This document shows positions 9,501 through 18,560 of a stretch of DNA of 64,000 bases, piece by piece (within the stretch, counting starts at the first letter, position 1; each line of letters starts with the position of its first letter). A program made the position numbers and the translations under genes. The stretch is from contig NCCV01000003.1 in assembly GCA_002279825.1 (NCBI GenBank), forward strand, positions 801,643 through 865,642. Reading direction: 5' to 3'. Source of the stretch: Sphingomonadales bacterium 12-68-11 (lineage in GTDB: Bacteria > Pseudomonadota > Alphaproteobacteria > Sphingomonadales > Sphingomonadaceae). Under the pieces are notes generated by a model. The model saw nothing but the letters and a program-made list of their open reading frames with translations. It was not told the DNA's origin and did not search any database.

Positions 9501-12500
9501 TGTCGAACGAATAGGTTCGGATGACACCCGATCCGAAGGTCAGGCTCTCGGCATCGAGGATCAGGCTGTTGCCCGCGCTGCCGCAGGCGAAGCTGCCGTT
9601 GCCGCGGCATGCACCGGTGTCGGCGGCGCTGTTCGCCAGGGTGACGTCGCGCGCGGCGATCGTCACGGTCTGCGGCGCGGTGGACGGCGTGCCCACCAGC
9701 CCGATGAGCCGGATTCCGGGCGTGTCGAGTGTCAGATCGTTAAAGCGATGCTCGCCCGGGGTGAAGCCGACCGTGCTATTGGCGCGGATCGTGAGCCGCT
9801 CCGCTTCGGCGAGGGTCTGCTCAAGTTCGGGGGTGATCACCAGCCCGGCCAAGCCGAACGTGCGGCTCGAGAACGAGATCGTGTCGCCGCTGAGCGCAAG
9901 GCTGCGAACATCGACGTCCGCGGCGGCGTCGAAGTCGAGGTTGCGGCTCGTATCGATGCTCATCGTCTCGCCAACCAGCCGGGCCTGGCCGATATTCAGG
10001 GTGACGATCCTCCCGGTGACGCTGGCGGCGAGATCGCCGGATCGGTTCACCAACCGCTCGGCGCCGTTGGCCAGCCGCACCAGCGAGCCGGCCCCGCTGT
10101 TGTCGGAGACGATGTTGCCGAGCGCATCGCGGGTGAAATAGGCGACGTTGTAGTCCCCCTCGCGCGCGTCATCGAGCGTCCCGGTCGCGACGATACTGGC
10201 GCCGTCCGCGACGTTGAGCACCGATCCGACGCCATCCACGGCCAGCACGATCTCGGGCGCCCGCAGCGGATTGGCGAGATCGTTGCGGACGTTGATCTCG
10301 CTCGCGGTGATGCGCACGTCGGTCGTGCCGTCGCTCTTGTCGGTCCGTACCCCGCCGATCAGCAGGCTGGCGGCATTCAGTCGGTCGATTTCGCTGGTGA
10401 TCAGTGTAATCGCCCCGGTGCGGGGAGCCGCGCCCGGGGAAACAATGTCGATGATCTCGCCGGCCAGATCGACCTGGCTGCCGCGGCCCCCGGCAGCAGC
10501 GCGGGTGTTGAACCCCGCACCGATCGCCAGTGTCGCGAGCGGGTTGATCACGATCCGTGCCGCATCCACGGGGAGGCGCGGCAAGGCCGTCTCTTGCCTC
10601 TCCGCTAGTTCGGTGAAGCTCTCGGCACCGTCGGTGAGTTCGATCCGGGAGAATTTGCTGAATACCTCCTGGCTCTGGACGGTGAACGAGCGTCGCTGGG
10701 ACTCGGTCAAATCAGTCCCGGCCACGCCGTAGCTGCCGGCGACGATCACCGACCCGTCGCGCAGCGCCGCGGCTTCGCCGGGCAACGGCGCCGCCGCGCC
10801 CACGTTCTCGACCAGGCGGAACGCCCCCGGCAGCACCGCGAATTGACCGGGCAGCAACAGATAGTCTCCGGCGGGGATGCCGCTGCCGCCTTCCAGCCTC
10901 ACGAGCTTGCCGACCTCGCCTGCGTAAAGGCCCGGATTCTCGCTCGAGTAGATCGGGTCGTAGATCGCCGCGAGATTGCTGCTGTTGGCCGGAACGATCG
11001 CATAGACTTCGCGGCCGTCGGCAAACTGGAAGCCGTTGGTGCTGCTGAACAGGTCGCTGTTGAAACGGCTGAGGACGTTGCGCGAACCACCCGTGCCCGG
11101 CACGAACTCGGTCGCGAACAGGCTGCCGCCGCCGCTGCCATCGACCGTTGCAGCCGGATCGATCGCGATGTTCACGCCGCCCAGCCGCAGTTCCGCTGCT
11201 GGCGGAGCCGCGATCGGCGCCGTCGCGCCAGGCGTGAAGAAGTATTCGGTGAGGTCGGTGGTCGTGCCGTAGTGGATCGCGAGATTCCCGGCCGAGACCG
11301 AGGTAATGCTGCCGGGCGCGAGTGTCAGGCGCTCGGTCCGGCCGATATCGAGACCACTGCTGACGAGCCTCTGGGCCGACGACGAGCCGAGGTCGATTCG
11401 GCCGAGCGGCGCACGCAGCACGCCTGCCTGCTCGATATTGGGCGCCTGCACTGAAAGGTAGGAGCCGGCGGAGTACGGCGTGGCGGGTGTCGCGGCGCCC
11501 TGGCTCTCGAACCGGATCGTGGCATCGGCGCCGGCCGAGGCGATCAGGAACGGACGCACCAGCGCCGTGCCCCCGGTGTCGATCAGCCGCTGCAGATTGC
11601 CCGAGCCGGTCGTCGCATAGACCTGTCCGGCCCGCAGCAGCAGATCGCCAGTGGTGACGATCTGCCCGCTGAGCGAGGGTTCGTCGGTGGCGCTGTCCGG
11701 GGTCAAAGTCCGAGCGAGAGGCTGCACGCCGATCAGCCGGATGGCGGTCGCCGAATCCAGCGTAACGCTCGCCAGCGACCGGTCGAAGGCTACCGCCCCG
11801 GAGATGTCGATCGCGCCGCCGCGGAGTTCGACCCGGCCGGTACCGCCCGTTCCGCCGATCGCTCCGGCGACCTGATCGATCCCCAGCAGGCCGATGTGCG
11901 GCGCCGCAATCGACAGCCGCCCGGCGGATCCGATCGAGATCGCGTAGTAGGGATCGGCATTGGGCAACCGCTCGCCGATCGTCGGGACGACCCGCACGAG
12001 CGGGGCGCCGCTGTAGTCGTGCGGCAACAACTGGAAAGACCGCCCGAGCGCCAGATCGACATCGCCCAGCGCGGTCAGGGAGGCGCGCGCGATCAGGCGG
12101 TCGAAACCCGCCTCCTCGAGCTGCGTCGCCGAAACCACGTTGGCCTGCAGGTTGGCCGAAGCGCTCTCGACCAAGATCGGGTTGGCCCACTCGAACGTCC
12201 CGCCCAGCGCCCGCTGCGAACCGCCCCGCGCGTCGATCGTTACCGCGGTTACGTTGCCGCCGCCGAGCGCGGACAGCGTGCCCGCGTTGCTCCAGACCGC
12301 GGTCGGGGTAAAGCTGGCCGGGCCGGTCTGCACATCGAACAGGTCCGCGGCGCCGGACAGATCGATGGCTGACCCGGCCTGACCGACGAGAGTGCGTGCC
12401 GCACGCGCGCCGCCCGGTTCGAAATCGCCCCCTTGGTTGACGAAACCATAGGGTGCCTGCTTGAATGCAGGCTTGGAAAACAGGTCCTGACCGGCGCCGA

Positions 12501-15500
12501 CGAACAGCCCGGCGAGGCGGATCGAACCGCCGTCGATCAGGCGTCCGGTCGCGGCTGGCCGAGATCCGTCAGGCAACAGCGTGGCGCGCGGATCGCGGAT
12601 GCTGGCGCCGGCAAGGTTGATGACACTGCCGTCGGCGAGGACGATCCCTTCGCCCGCATCGAGCAGGCCGAGGTAATAGACCTGCCGATCGACTCCTGGC
12701 TTCGTAAGCAGGTCGCGATTGCTCAGCACTTGCCCGTTGGCTGACAGCTCGAGCGCATTCGGGGCGTCCTCGTCGAACTTGCCGGCAGCGTCGGCCGTGC
12801 CGAAGATCACCGACAGGCCCGCGCCGCGATCGACCCCATCGGCATCGAGCTGCTGCCGGACGGCCACCGCTGCGCGGTTCACGGCGGTCTCGACATAGCT
12901 GAGAGGCAGAACTTCGCTCTGCAGGATGCTGCCGCCCGCGATCCGGACTTGGCCGGCGTTGTAGAGCTTCGGCGTCGTAATCGAGGCCGTCGGCGCCCCG
13001 GTGATCGTACCGCCGAGGAGCTGGAGCTCGGTCAAGCCGCCAAGCACGAGGTGAGCCGGCAGGTTGTCGAAGTCGCCGAGCTGATTGGTCGGGGTCAGCG
13101 CGGCCAGGCGGCTGATGTCGGTGCCGGTCTGTTGCGCCAGCAGCAGCGCGGTGGCGCTTGGCCCAAGCAGCGACGGCAGGATCGACTGGGTCAGATTGAG
13201 CGTCTCGCCGGCGCGGATTTGCACTTGTTCGGTAGCCAGAAGCGCTGCCGATCCGGCCAGGCCATTCGCGAACGGGTTGTCGACGAACGCCGTGTTCCAG
13301 GCGGTCAGCGACAAGGTCCCGAAGCCGGTGCGCTGCAGGAAGTCGAGCGGCACTTCGGTCCCACCGCCCGTGCTGCTGCCGAACTTGAGATCGGGTGTGA
13401 CCAGCGCGAACGTGCCGCCGCCCTTGAACCCGAATCCGCGAATCTCGCCGTCGATCGCGACGGTTGCGGTGATCTGGTCCGGGACGATCGCGTAATTGCG
13501 GTCCGTGGCGGCAGTGATCGGAAAGGTGGTCAGATCGCTGGTCAGCCGGTTGAGCGGAAGGGTCGGCGCCTGCTCGAGCTGGAAGTAGCTGGTCTCGCTG
13601 ATCAGGCTGACATCGCCGCCCCGACCCGACAGCGACATCGCGCCGCCCGGGGCGACATAGCCGCCGCCCGATACGTCGAGCAGACTGCCCGAGGCCAGGA
13701 GCACGCTCCCGCTCAGATCGACAGCGCCCGAACCGTCAGCCAGAATTGCGGCCACCCGAGGCGCCGCGATGAGACTGATCGCACCGCCGGACGTATGCCC
13801 TGGCCCGGATAGAAGCCCGTTCGTGACCAGCGCGTCGTTGACCCAGCGACCGCGGGCCGACAGCGTGGCTCCCGCGCCAACCACGATATCGAACAGTCCG
13901 AGCGGCGCGGCACCGTCCAGCTGGCCGTCGGCCGGAAGATCGTCGGCCTGATCGAACAGCGATCCCAGGGCAACACCATACGTCCGCGCCCCGATCGTTC
14001 CCCCAGCGACATCCACGCTGCCGCCGAAAGTAATCTTGCGGCCCGCATCGACGTTGAGCGCGCCGCCGGGCGCAAGGGTCAGCTGGCTGGCCGGAGCGAA
14101 TGTGACGCTTCCCGAAGTCTGCAACGACAGGGCTGCGAGGCCGGCAGCGTTGAGCTTCGTGTCGTTCAGCGTGAGGGTGCCATCGGCCGCACTGTCGGTG
14201 GCTCCGCTGACCACGATGTTAGCGCCGATAGATTGGAGGCGTAGCAACCCTGCCGAGGGCAGTTCGAGACTGCCGGCCTGAACCTTGCGAATGTCGCCCG
14301 CGAGCGTCGAGCTACCGCTTGCCGCCAGGCCCGCGCCAATCTGGCGCTCGCCCGCGACAGCGTCGCCATGCAAGTCCGCTGCGATCACCGCGGTCGGGGT
14401 GCCGATCGTCAGCGAGCCGGCGTCGCGACCTTCGACATAGCCTTGCTGGAACGTGCCGCCCTGGAGCAGCGGATTGGCGAAGATCGTGGGCAGGGACAGC
14501 TGCGGCAGGAACTCGACGAAGCCATCGCCGACAGCGACGAAATCGTCGTTCGGATCGGCCTTGGCGATGTCGATCACCCGCCCGTCGGAGGTGACCAGCT
14601 TGCTGTAATGCGCAATGCCAGCCGCATAGCGTACCCAGCCGCCCGAGACATCGACCGTCGCTGTGGGGGCCAGCGTGACGCTTGGGACTGCGCCCGCCGA
14701 AGTGGGCAGCCCGTCGAAGCCGAGTGTCGCGAGGGTCACGTTACCGCCGGTGGTCATCAGCTCCTGGGCGGTCACCCCGATCTGCTCGGCGAGGCTGCCG
14801 GCTTCGAGGAGTGGTGAGCCGACCCACGCGACGCCATCGTCGCGTACGCCGCTGATGCGCGGATCGACGAACAGCGTCGTGCCGTTGAGCGTGAAGCTGC
14901 CGTCGGTGGTTTCCTCGCGATAGTTGGGTGTGTCGCGCAGTTCGTTGCGCTTGGCCGGCGAAATCTCGAGCACGTTTCGCGAGCTGGGCAGCAGCAGGTC
15001 GGCGACCCCGCTGACGTTGATCACGGCGTTATCCTGGACATCGACTTTCGATGACACCAGGCCGAGGACCTCGCCCGCGATCCGGCTGGCGTCGCCAGCC
15101 CGTCCGCCGATCGCCACGTCGGCGCTCGGCGCATGAATGATCGCGTCGCGGCCGATCGTGATCTGAGCAGGCAGCAGCTCGAACGGGTCGATCTCGTCCG
15201 AACCGCCGATCCGGCCTTGGGCCGAGCGGGCGTAGAAGTGGCTGCCGATATCGATTTGCGAGGTCTTGAACGCGCTGACCGACGAGGCGCTTTGCGGGAT
15301 GGTCTCGGCTGCCGTGTCGGGCGTGATCGCGATCGCCGCGCCCGGGGCGAGATCGACGGTTCCGCCGATCAGGCTGATCTTTCCGTTGCGCGACACGCTC
15401 GTCGTCGAAGTCAGCGTGCCGGCGAGCCGTATCGACCCGGTCAGGTCGGTTCCCAACGAGATGTAGCCTTGCGGCGCGTCGATCGAACCGGTGACGTTAA

Positions 15501-16644
15501 CCTGGCCCCCGCCGAGCGAGGATAGAATCAGCCCGCGGACGCCGGGATCGTCACTGCCGGCCGCCCCGGTTGAAACGGTCGCATCAACCTGATTGCCGGC
15601 CTGCAGGCTGACTTGGCCGCCGACGGTTGCCTTGATTTCGCCCGCGCTCGACACAGTGGGCGCGGCGATGATCACGTAGCCGCCCTTGGCGGTGATCCTT
15701 GCCCCGCGCGCGACATCGACCGCGCCGTGCTGCTCGCCCGCCACGGCCGACACCAGCCCGGAGACGGCTTCCGGGAGAAGCCCCTTGTCGAGGTAGCTCT
15801 GATTGCGTTCGCGCAAACTCAGCGCGCGCACCTGATCGGCGCCGGACGGGACGGTCGCCGAACCCAGCTCGAGGCTGCTGGCCAGTAATGAACGCAGGTC
15901 CAGCTGCGCGTTCGCGCCGAACATCACGCCTGCGCGGTTCAAGACATAGACCGAGCCATCGGCCTTGATCGAGCCGAGGATCTGCGATGGCGTCGCTCCA
16001 AGCGACGGATCGAGCAGTCCCGTAGCCGGATCGATGCCGCCGACCACGCGGTTCACCACCACCCAATCCGACTGTCCCTGCTGATTGAAGGCCAGCGTGG
16101 TTTGCGCGCCGACGTTGAAGCTGTTCCACGACAGCAACGCGCGCGACTGCGTCTGATTAACGGTTACCGTCACTGCGGACCCGGCGTTCTGGGTTTGCAC
16201 CGGCTGCGCGGCACCGACCCAAACGCGCAGTCCGGTGGCGTCCTCCGCCGGCGAGAGCGGCTGGGCGACCGGATCGAGACCGCCCGCGCCGAGCCCGTTG
16301 GGTACCACTTGCGCGGCGGCGTTGGCCGCGGCGCGAGCGGCGGCGTTGGCCTGCGCCACCACGTTCACCGCCTGCGAGACCCGCGCCTCGTAAGCCCGAT
16401 GACGGGCCATGATCTGGCTCATCGTCGGGGTCACCGCCGTGGCGGTACTGGCGGCGGGAACCGGGGCCCCGACATTCGCCGGAACGCCAACCGCCGCGCG
16501 CACGCCGGCGAGCTGCGCATGCGCCGGCGCGGATACCATCGCCCCGGCCAACACGGCGCCGCTCGCGCCCTTTAGCAGGATCGAACGAAGCGCATGTACC
16601 GATGCGCCGCGCCGGCTGATCCGCACGCCAATGTCTCGCTTCAT
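3523..16644 (-). CDS. Giant filamentous haemagglutinin-family TPS exoprotein (TpsA)
   Basis: Protein of about 4373 residues, the largest gene here. The N-terminus is an extended signal peptide (MKRDIGVRISRRG, hydrophobic stretch, AHAQ cleavage-like site). Next comes a haemagglutination-activity/TPS secretion domain (roughly residues 120-300) with NQTQSRALLSWNSFNVG and VLNRAGVMFG motifs. The middle is a very long series of beta-helix repeats rich in G, A, S, T, V and D. The last ~700 residues resemble the DUF3739 tail of filamentous haemagglutinins. It ends with a Cys pair, C4361 and C4370. The in-frame GTG at 16668 would add eight residues; neither start has a clear Shine-Dalgarno. It is expected to cross the outer membrane through the TpsB encoded upstream. 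The frame is intact over 13 kb, which argues for selection. Confidence 0.9.
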   Translation of the reverse strand: MKRDIGVRISRRGASVHALRSILLKGASGAVLAGAMVSAPAHAQLAGVRAAVGVPANVGAPVPAASTATAVTPTMSQIMARHRAYEARVSQAVNVVAQANAAARAAANAAAQVVPNGLGAGGLDPVAQPLSPAEDATGLRVWVGAAQPVQTQNAGSAVTVTVNQTQSRALLSWNSFNVGAQTTLAFNQQGQSDWVVVNRVVGGIDPATGLLDPSLGATPSQILGSIKADGSVYVLNRAGVMFGANAQLDLRSLLASSLELGSATVPSGADQVRALSLRERNQSYLDKGLLPEAVSGLVSAVAGEQHGAVDVARGARITAKGGYVIIAAPTVSSAGEIKATVGGQVSLQAGNQVDATVSTGAAGSDDPGVRGLILSSLGGGQVNVTGSIDAPQGYISLGTDLTGSIRLAGTLTSTTSVSRNGKISLIGGTVDLAPGAAIAITPDTAAETIPQSASSVSAFKTSQIDIGSHFYARSAQGRIGGSDEIDPFELLPAQITIGRDAIIHAPSADVAIGGRAGDASRIAGEVLGLVSSKVDVQDNAVINVSGVADLLLPSSRNVLEISPAKRNELRDTPNYREETTDGSFTLNGTTLFVDPRISGVRDDGVAWVGSPLLEAGSLAEQIGVTAQELMTTGGNVTLATLGFDGLPTSAGAVPSVTLAPTATVDVSGGWVRYAAGIAHYSKLVTSDGRVIDIAKADPNDDFVAVGDGFVEFLPQLSLPTIFANPLLQGGTFQQGYVEGRDAGSLTIGTPTAVIAADLHGDAVAGERQIGAGLAASGSSTLAGDIRKVQAGSLELPSAGLLRLQSIGANIVVSGATDSAADGTLTLNDTKLNAAGLAALSLQTSGSVTFAPASQLTLAPGGALNVDAGRKITFGGSVDVAGGTIGARTYGVALGSLFDQADDLPADGQLDGAAPLGLFDIVVGAGATLSARGRWVNDALVTNGLLSGPGHTSGGAISLIAAPRVAAILADGSGAVDLSGSVLLASGSLLDVSGGGYVAPGGAMSLSGRGGDVSLISETSYFQLEQAPTLPLNRLTSDLTTFPITAATDRNYAIVPDQITATVAIDGEIRGFGFKGGGTFALVTPDLKFGSSTGGGTEVPLDFLQRTGFGTLSLTAWNTAFVDNPFANGLAGSAALLATEQVQIRAGETLNLTQSILPSLLGPSATALLLAQQTGTDISRLAALTPTNQLGDFDNLPAHLVLGGLTELQLLGGTITGAPTASITTPKLYNAGQVRIAGGSILQSEVLPLSYVETAVNRAAVAVRQQLDADGVDRGAGLSVIFGTADAAGKFDEDAPNALELSANGQVLSNRDLLTKPGVDRQVYYLGLLDAGEGIVLADGSVINLAGASIRDPRATLLPDGSRPAATGRLIDGGSIRLAGLFVGAGQDLFSKPAFKQAPYGFVNQGGDFEPGGARAARTLVGQAGSAIDLSGAADLFDVQTGPASFTPTAVWSNAGTLSALGGGNVTAVTIDARGGSQRALGGTFEWANPILVESASANLQANVVSATQLEEAGFDRLIARASLTALGDVDLALGRSFQLLPHDYSGAPLVRVVPTIGERLPNADPYYAISIGSAGRLSIAAPHIGLLGIDQVAGAIGGTGGTGRVELRGGAIDISGAVAFDRSLASVTLDSATAIRLIGVQPLARTLTPDSATDEPSLSGQIVTTGDLLLRAGQVYATTGSGNLQRLIDTGGTALVRPFLIASAGADATIRFESQGAATPATPYSAGSYLSVQAPNIEQAGVLRAPLGRIDLGSSSAQRLVSSGLDIGRTERLTLAPGSITSVSAGNLAIHYGTTTDLTEYFFTPGATAPIAAPPAAELRLGGVNIAIDPAATVDGSGGGSLFATEFVPGTGGSRNVLSRFNSDLFSSTNGFQFADGREVYAIVPANSSNLAAIYDPIYSSENPGLYAGEVGKLVRLEGGSGIPAGDYLLLPGQFAVLPGAFRLVENVGAAAPLPGEAAALRDGSVIVAGSYGVAGTDLTESQRRSFTVQSQEVFSKFSRIELTDGAESFTELAERQETALPRLPVDAARIVINPLATLAIGAGFNTRAAAGGRGSQVDLAGEIIDIVSPGAAPRTGAITLITSEIDRLNAASLLIGGVRTDKSDGTTDVRITASEINVRNDLANPLRAPEIVLAVDGVGSVLNVADGASIVATGTLDDAREGDYNVAYFTRDALGNIVSDNSGAGSLVRLANGAERLVNRSGDLAASVTGRIVTLNIGQARLVGETMSIDTSRNLDFDAAADVDVRSLALSGDTISFSSRTFGLAGLVITPELEQTLAEAERLTIRANSTVGFTPGEHRFNDLTLDTPGIRLIGLVGTPSTAPQTVTIAARDVTLANSAADTGACRGNGSFACGSAGNSLILDAESLTFGSGVIRTYSFDNAVRLNARDGISYAGAATFDVGSADLRLTTPYIADLGSGDVPTASGRRSDLTLSTLGDVAISHGGAARTPVGPAAPGARLAIGAIAAPVASVSIDGALLRATAGVIDINAAADIAVSGASRLETPSYSQAFGDAADRVTVSAAGGTIGLTALGGDIDLGSATTLAIGGLSGAAGRLNLLASRGEVRLAGTIDAVAPGAGASLAIDSGLGALDLAALVSRYGAQFTGDVALRSGAGDLALLAGQTLRAKSVKLTADGGQALIAGRIDTSGINGGAIGLFGRDGVQLASSAVLDARATGYAETDTRRASAGDVMIGVGEAGAIGVAAGAAINLAATRPGNRLVSELRTDPRTSNQVTAYTFVEGDQGGTLTLRAPVIAEAGADTVNIDFAGSVAGARDVTVEGYRRYDLAAVGANPGFVGVSVDAAAGTATLDLAATATGKTNFLADLAPGSLVEFVQTFDIAAARPRLGSLSGLAGYHERPGVELAYSGDIVLASNWNLGAGNVDVSGALAAGLMRPSQLGPRPDGSPRYEVVPGREAELFQRFVDLTYRVGGRVDGEAGRLTLRAGGDLDIRGSITDGFFAFSDQTDPGYISYQLGGGDRTFSPALTVQCGAGGANPTGCGDVTEFALGNVISPRTSINLNLTALARGDEALNNGVAPYSAAANSAAATGLFADGSGDPIGSGQLFPLLANGQAVGSFSIQLVGGAGDTPSADPLHIDRASGGGVSVSGETSYAIAAGQRTSRFGGPLQLRYEDLAEASTSLISDNFVANLVEQTGLDRDTLETRTTRVQFGQGTAAASDFMRAAAAEFFADYPGQVQFLGPVNRPTGFSAPLALVIQFLESRDASGLALVDRFAAQVASGSFGYNPPQSLGTIDPPGNVARTRSLVRTGTGSIDVAAAADIDLRDGEARLRGAAGQNLGNTAGNAAQVGGAAIYTAGHIVVPEAVTARVSGTQTQLTIDPADYALTGAVRDPRWVPTAAGRLQTDPVYASGGGSISLTAGQDVLGRRDVWSEVFNGNVGVSFLRGDVEHRASNFTMVGAGDQRWRVGALGVAVGSSSLSPTFETNIRINPQLFGSGVAALGGGNVTVTAGRDISELTVALDTSVTTGDVGASFGQMVFGGGNLRIAAGRDVLGGRFDIASGVAEIDAGRDVGSSGPLILRPRSGRPADLQVENLAEIRLTDASVVLRAGNSLAIASISALGVDSFDASPNSTGGGIDFTIDQNALGYYSGRSAVSLSAGGDVSLGGVATQFTKLNEIAVSQRNFLGVVLPATLEVVSRTGDIDLGDLPAMLYPSATGQLSLLAAGTLQAATVSLDDGDPSLLPGIFSTLRIDTSQSVVSGRPFSLPVVLPNTSDTIRRLYHNSNPTHANDPVVARVAAGGDLIDLTLFISKPARVSAGGDIVNMMFSGQNLAPSDLTRIVAGRDITATTAIARGNTNSSEGRSLVQGNQFIIGGPGSLFVEAGRDLGPFLNSAIAPILDRQNQEQVAVGTFPGGIFALGNDYNPWLEPKSADLFVFFGVANGMRFDALRETYVNPANIGALDGDLFVQTADPNGNLIPDRTRPIYAPILIAWMQANYPAALTATFGTTAVTVEQAYQAFAALPALAQRKFLLGEVYFNELAAPSRPDGPSFLQYVRGYRAVDTLFPAELGYTANDLSGEGNGGERVITGNLDLRLAAIETTRNSGITILGPGGDAILGSVIRTSAQAARRAYQADLIEGVSGNVLRPLPTTFPVPVFDIPIGFEGALTLRGGKIQGFTDGDFRLNQSRLFSQQSGDITLWSSNGDLNAGQGPKSAANVQPIVVRFDPNGFAEVDSAGAVTGAGIAGFAAIRRLNPATGLFEIVDALNDSNVALAIAQLLGQPAGTQVQIGGRTYTRDAPSITLVAPAGTVDAGDAGVRASGDIFVAAARVANADNFKVGGSSVGIPAANVPAAPAAPASAASAVANVFRAVQGANEDDERVRILVDVLGLYSGSDEEECAEGSEDERCQAR

Positions 16645-16718
16645 GGCCGCCAGCCCGATTCCCACCAATACGTAAGGATTGATTAGGGACGATTTCCTTC
16701 AGGTTTATGCGACTCGCG

Positions 16719-16734
16719 TGACAGCGGTCTGTCA
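16719..16734. repeat. Inverted repeat between porin and tpsA
   Basis: TGACAG-CGGT-CTGTCA is a perfect 6-bp inverted repeat in the short gap between the porin stop and the tpsA start, within the tpsA leader. It could be an RNA hairpin affecting tpsA expression or a regulator site. The half-sites resemble Pho half-sites but are inverted rather than directly repeated, so this is not called a Pho box. Confidence 0.45.
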
Positions 16735-16740
16735 GTCGCG

Positions 16741-18534
16741 TCAGAACTCCGCGTCGAGGTCGAGCTGGAACACGTCGATTCCCAGCGCCCGGCCGGTGAT
16801 CTCGTTCGCGCTCAGCCACCGCCCGGTCAGCGTTACGCCGTCGGAAACGCCGACCGTGCCCGCGACGGAGTAACCTTGGGTATTGGTGCCGCCGAGGTGG
16901 AAGTCGCTGTCGGTCAAACTGTCGAGCACGGCATCGGTCTCGAGGTGCCGATAATCCGCCGAAAGCGACCATTCGCGCCACTTGCGCGGCTGGGTGTGGC
17001 CGATCCCGACGCGCACCAGATACCCCGCGTTTCCGCTATCGACCTGGGCGGGATTGAGCGCGGTGCACGCGTTCTCGTTGCCGTTGACGCTGACGACGTT
17101 GGTCAAAGGCGGCGCGATCGGACCGAAGCGGCATTCGTCGCCGCGCTCGAAAGCGAGATTGCGCAGATAGTTGCCCCGCACGAACGCGCTCACGGCGCCG
17201 ATTGGAAATGACACGGCGGCATTGAGGTCGAGGACGGAGAAGCCATAGACTTGCCCGACGAACTGCCGCGCGCTGGCGGCCGCGGTGTCTCCCGCCGGGA
17301 AGGCGATGTTGCGGATGAAGAACAGCGTGTTGCCCTTGCGCGGGAAGAACGCGCGCGTGCCGTCGGTGGAGCACTCGGTGGGATCGTTCGTGCCGATGCC
17401 GATGTTGAAGCCGTTGAACAGGCAGGGTTCGGACAGCTCGCCCTGGACATTGCGGAAGTGGTGCAGGGCCGCCGCGGCGCGGAACTCGACGCCCTCGGCC
17501 AGCTCGGCCCCGCCTTCGATCTGGCCCGACAGCAGCCATTTCGCGTCATAGTTGCGCTTGTTCTGGCGCGTGTCGGGGAAGTCGGCGGGACCGAAGTCGA
17601 GCGGGAACGCGCCTGCACGGGCGGCGAGCGTGAAGCCCTCACCGATCAGCGGCCCGGCATCCGCCGCCACCACCATGCCGTCGAACTTCAGATCGCGGTC
17701 GAACAACAGATCGGTGGACACGAACGGATTGCGGAACCGTCCGAAGGTAGCGCTCAGTCCCTCGCCCGGAGACAGCTTGAGATAGGCTTCGTCGAGCCAG
17801 ATATTGCGCTTGGCGAGGCCGCCGCCGAGGATCTGGTTGGTCGAAATCGGACCGCTGTCCTCGCCCGTGGCGAGACGGATGCCGAGGGTGGCAAACTTGC
17901 CGAGGTCGAACTCGGCGCCGAGGCGCGCCCGCAGCCGCAGCCGCCCGATCCGGTCCTCGCGCGTGTTGAGCAGAGGCACATTGTTGATGTCGCCGATGAA
18001 GTCGAAACCGCCGGGCGCGTCGTTGATCCCCGCGAAATCGATGATGTCGTCGGCGTTGTCGGCGGCGAACAGGTCGCTCTGGCTGCGGAAACGAACGTCG
18101 GCCGAAACCCGCAGGTTATTGACCCAGGCGGGCGCCGCCTGGTCCGGAGCGGCCCACCGTTCTGCGCGGGCCTGCTGCATGACCTCGGCCCGGATGTCGT
18201 CGCGGATCTGGTTGCGGACGATCTCGGGCACATAAGGCACGCGGATTGCGCCGGCGGGTGGCGGCGGCAGCTCGCCGGCCGCCAGCTGGGCCTGGTTCGC
18301 CTCGGCTTCGGCCTGGCGGATGAGCGCGTCGCCATTTTCCTGCGTGATGGTGCCCTGCGCGACCAGCAAGCGGATCAGGTTGACCATCGCATTGGTCGAC
18401 GGTTGAGCCTCGCCTGGAGCGGCCGCCTGCCCGTCCCCGGGCGGCGTGGGCTGCGCCGCCAGCGGGACGCCGGTGCACGCAAGCACCCCGGCGGCGACGG
18501 ACGACCAGCGCCCCAAATTCAGTGCCAACATCAA
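16741..18534 (-). CDS. Putative outer-membrane porin
   Basis: Protein of 597 residues. It has a signal peptide with a VPLAAQ-like cleavage region, then a Pro-rich and Ala/Glu/Gln-rich segment (about 30-120) that may form a short coiled coil, as in trimeric porins with periplasmic extensions. A long beta-barrel region follows, ending in a terminal Phe (LDAEF), the usual outer-membrane insertion signal. It resembles the putative porin family found beside TPS/ExbB clusters. It is in the TPS operon: 26 bp after the TonB-like gene and about 96 bp before tpsA. It might supply the energised channel or stabilise the complex; that role is inferred from position only. Confidence 0.8.
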   Translation of the reverse strand: MMLALNLGRWSSVAAGVLACTGVPLAAQPTPPGDGQAAAPGEAQPSTNAMVNLIRLLVAQGTITQENGDALIRQAEAEANQAQLAAGELPPPPAGAIRVPYVPEIVRNQIRDDIRAEVMQQARAERWAAPDQAAPAWVNNLRVSADVRFRSQSDLFAADNADDIIDFAGINDAPGGFDFIGDINNVPLLNTREDRIGRLRLRARLGAEFDLGKFATLGIRLATGEDSGPISTNQILGGGLAKRNIWLDEAYLKLSPGEGLSATFGRFRNPFVSTDLLFDRDLKFDGMVVAADAGPLIGEGFTLAARAGAFPLDFGPADFPDTRQNKRNYDAKWLLSGQIEGGAELAEGVEFRAAAALHHFRNVQGELSEPCLFNGFNIGIGTNDPTECSTDGTRAFFPRKGNTLFFIRNIAFPAGDTAAASARQFVGQVYGFSVLDLNAAVSFPIGAVSAFVRGNYLRNLAFERGDECRFGPIAPPLTNVVSVNGNENACTALNPAQVDSGNAGYLVRVGIGHTQPRKWREWSLSADYRHLETDAVLDSLTDSDFHLGGTNTQGYSVAGTVGVSDGVTLTGRWLSANEITGRALGIDVFQLDLDAEF

Positions 18535-18560
18535 TCGCCCCTTCCAATCGTAACGGCGGT

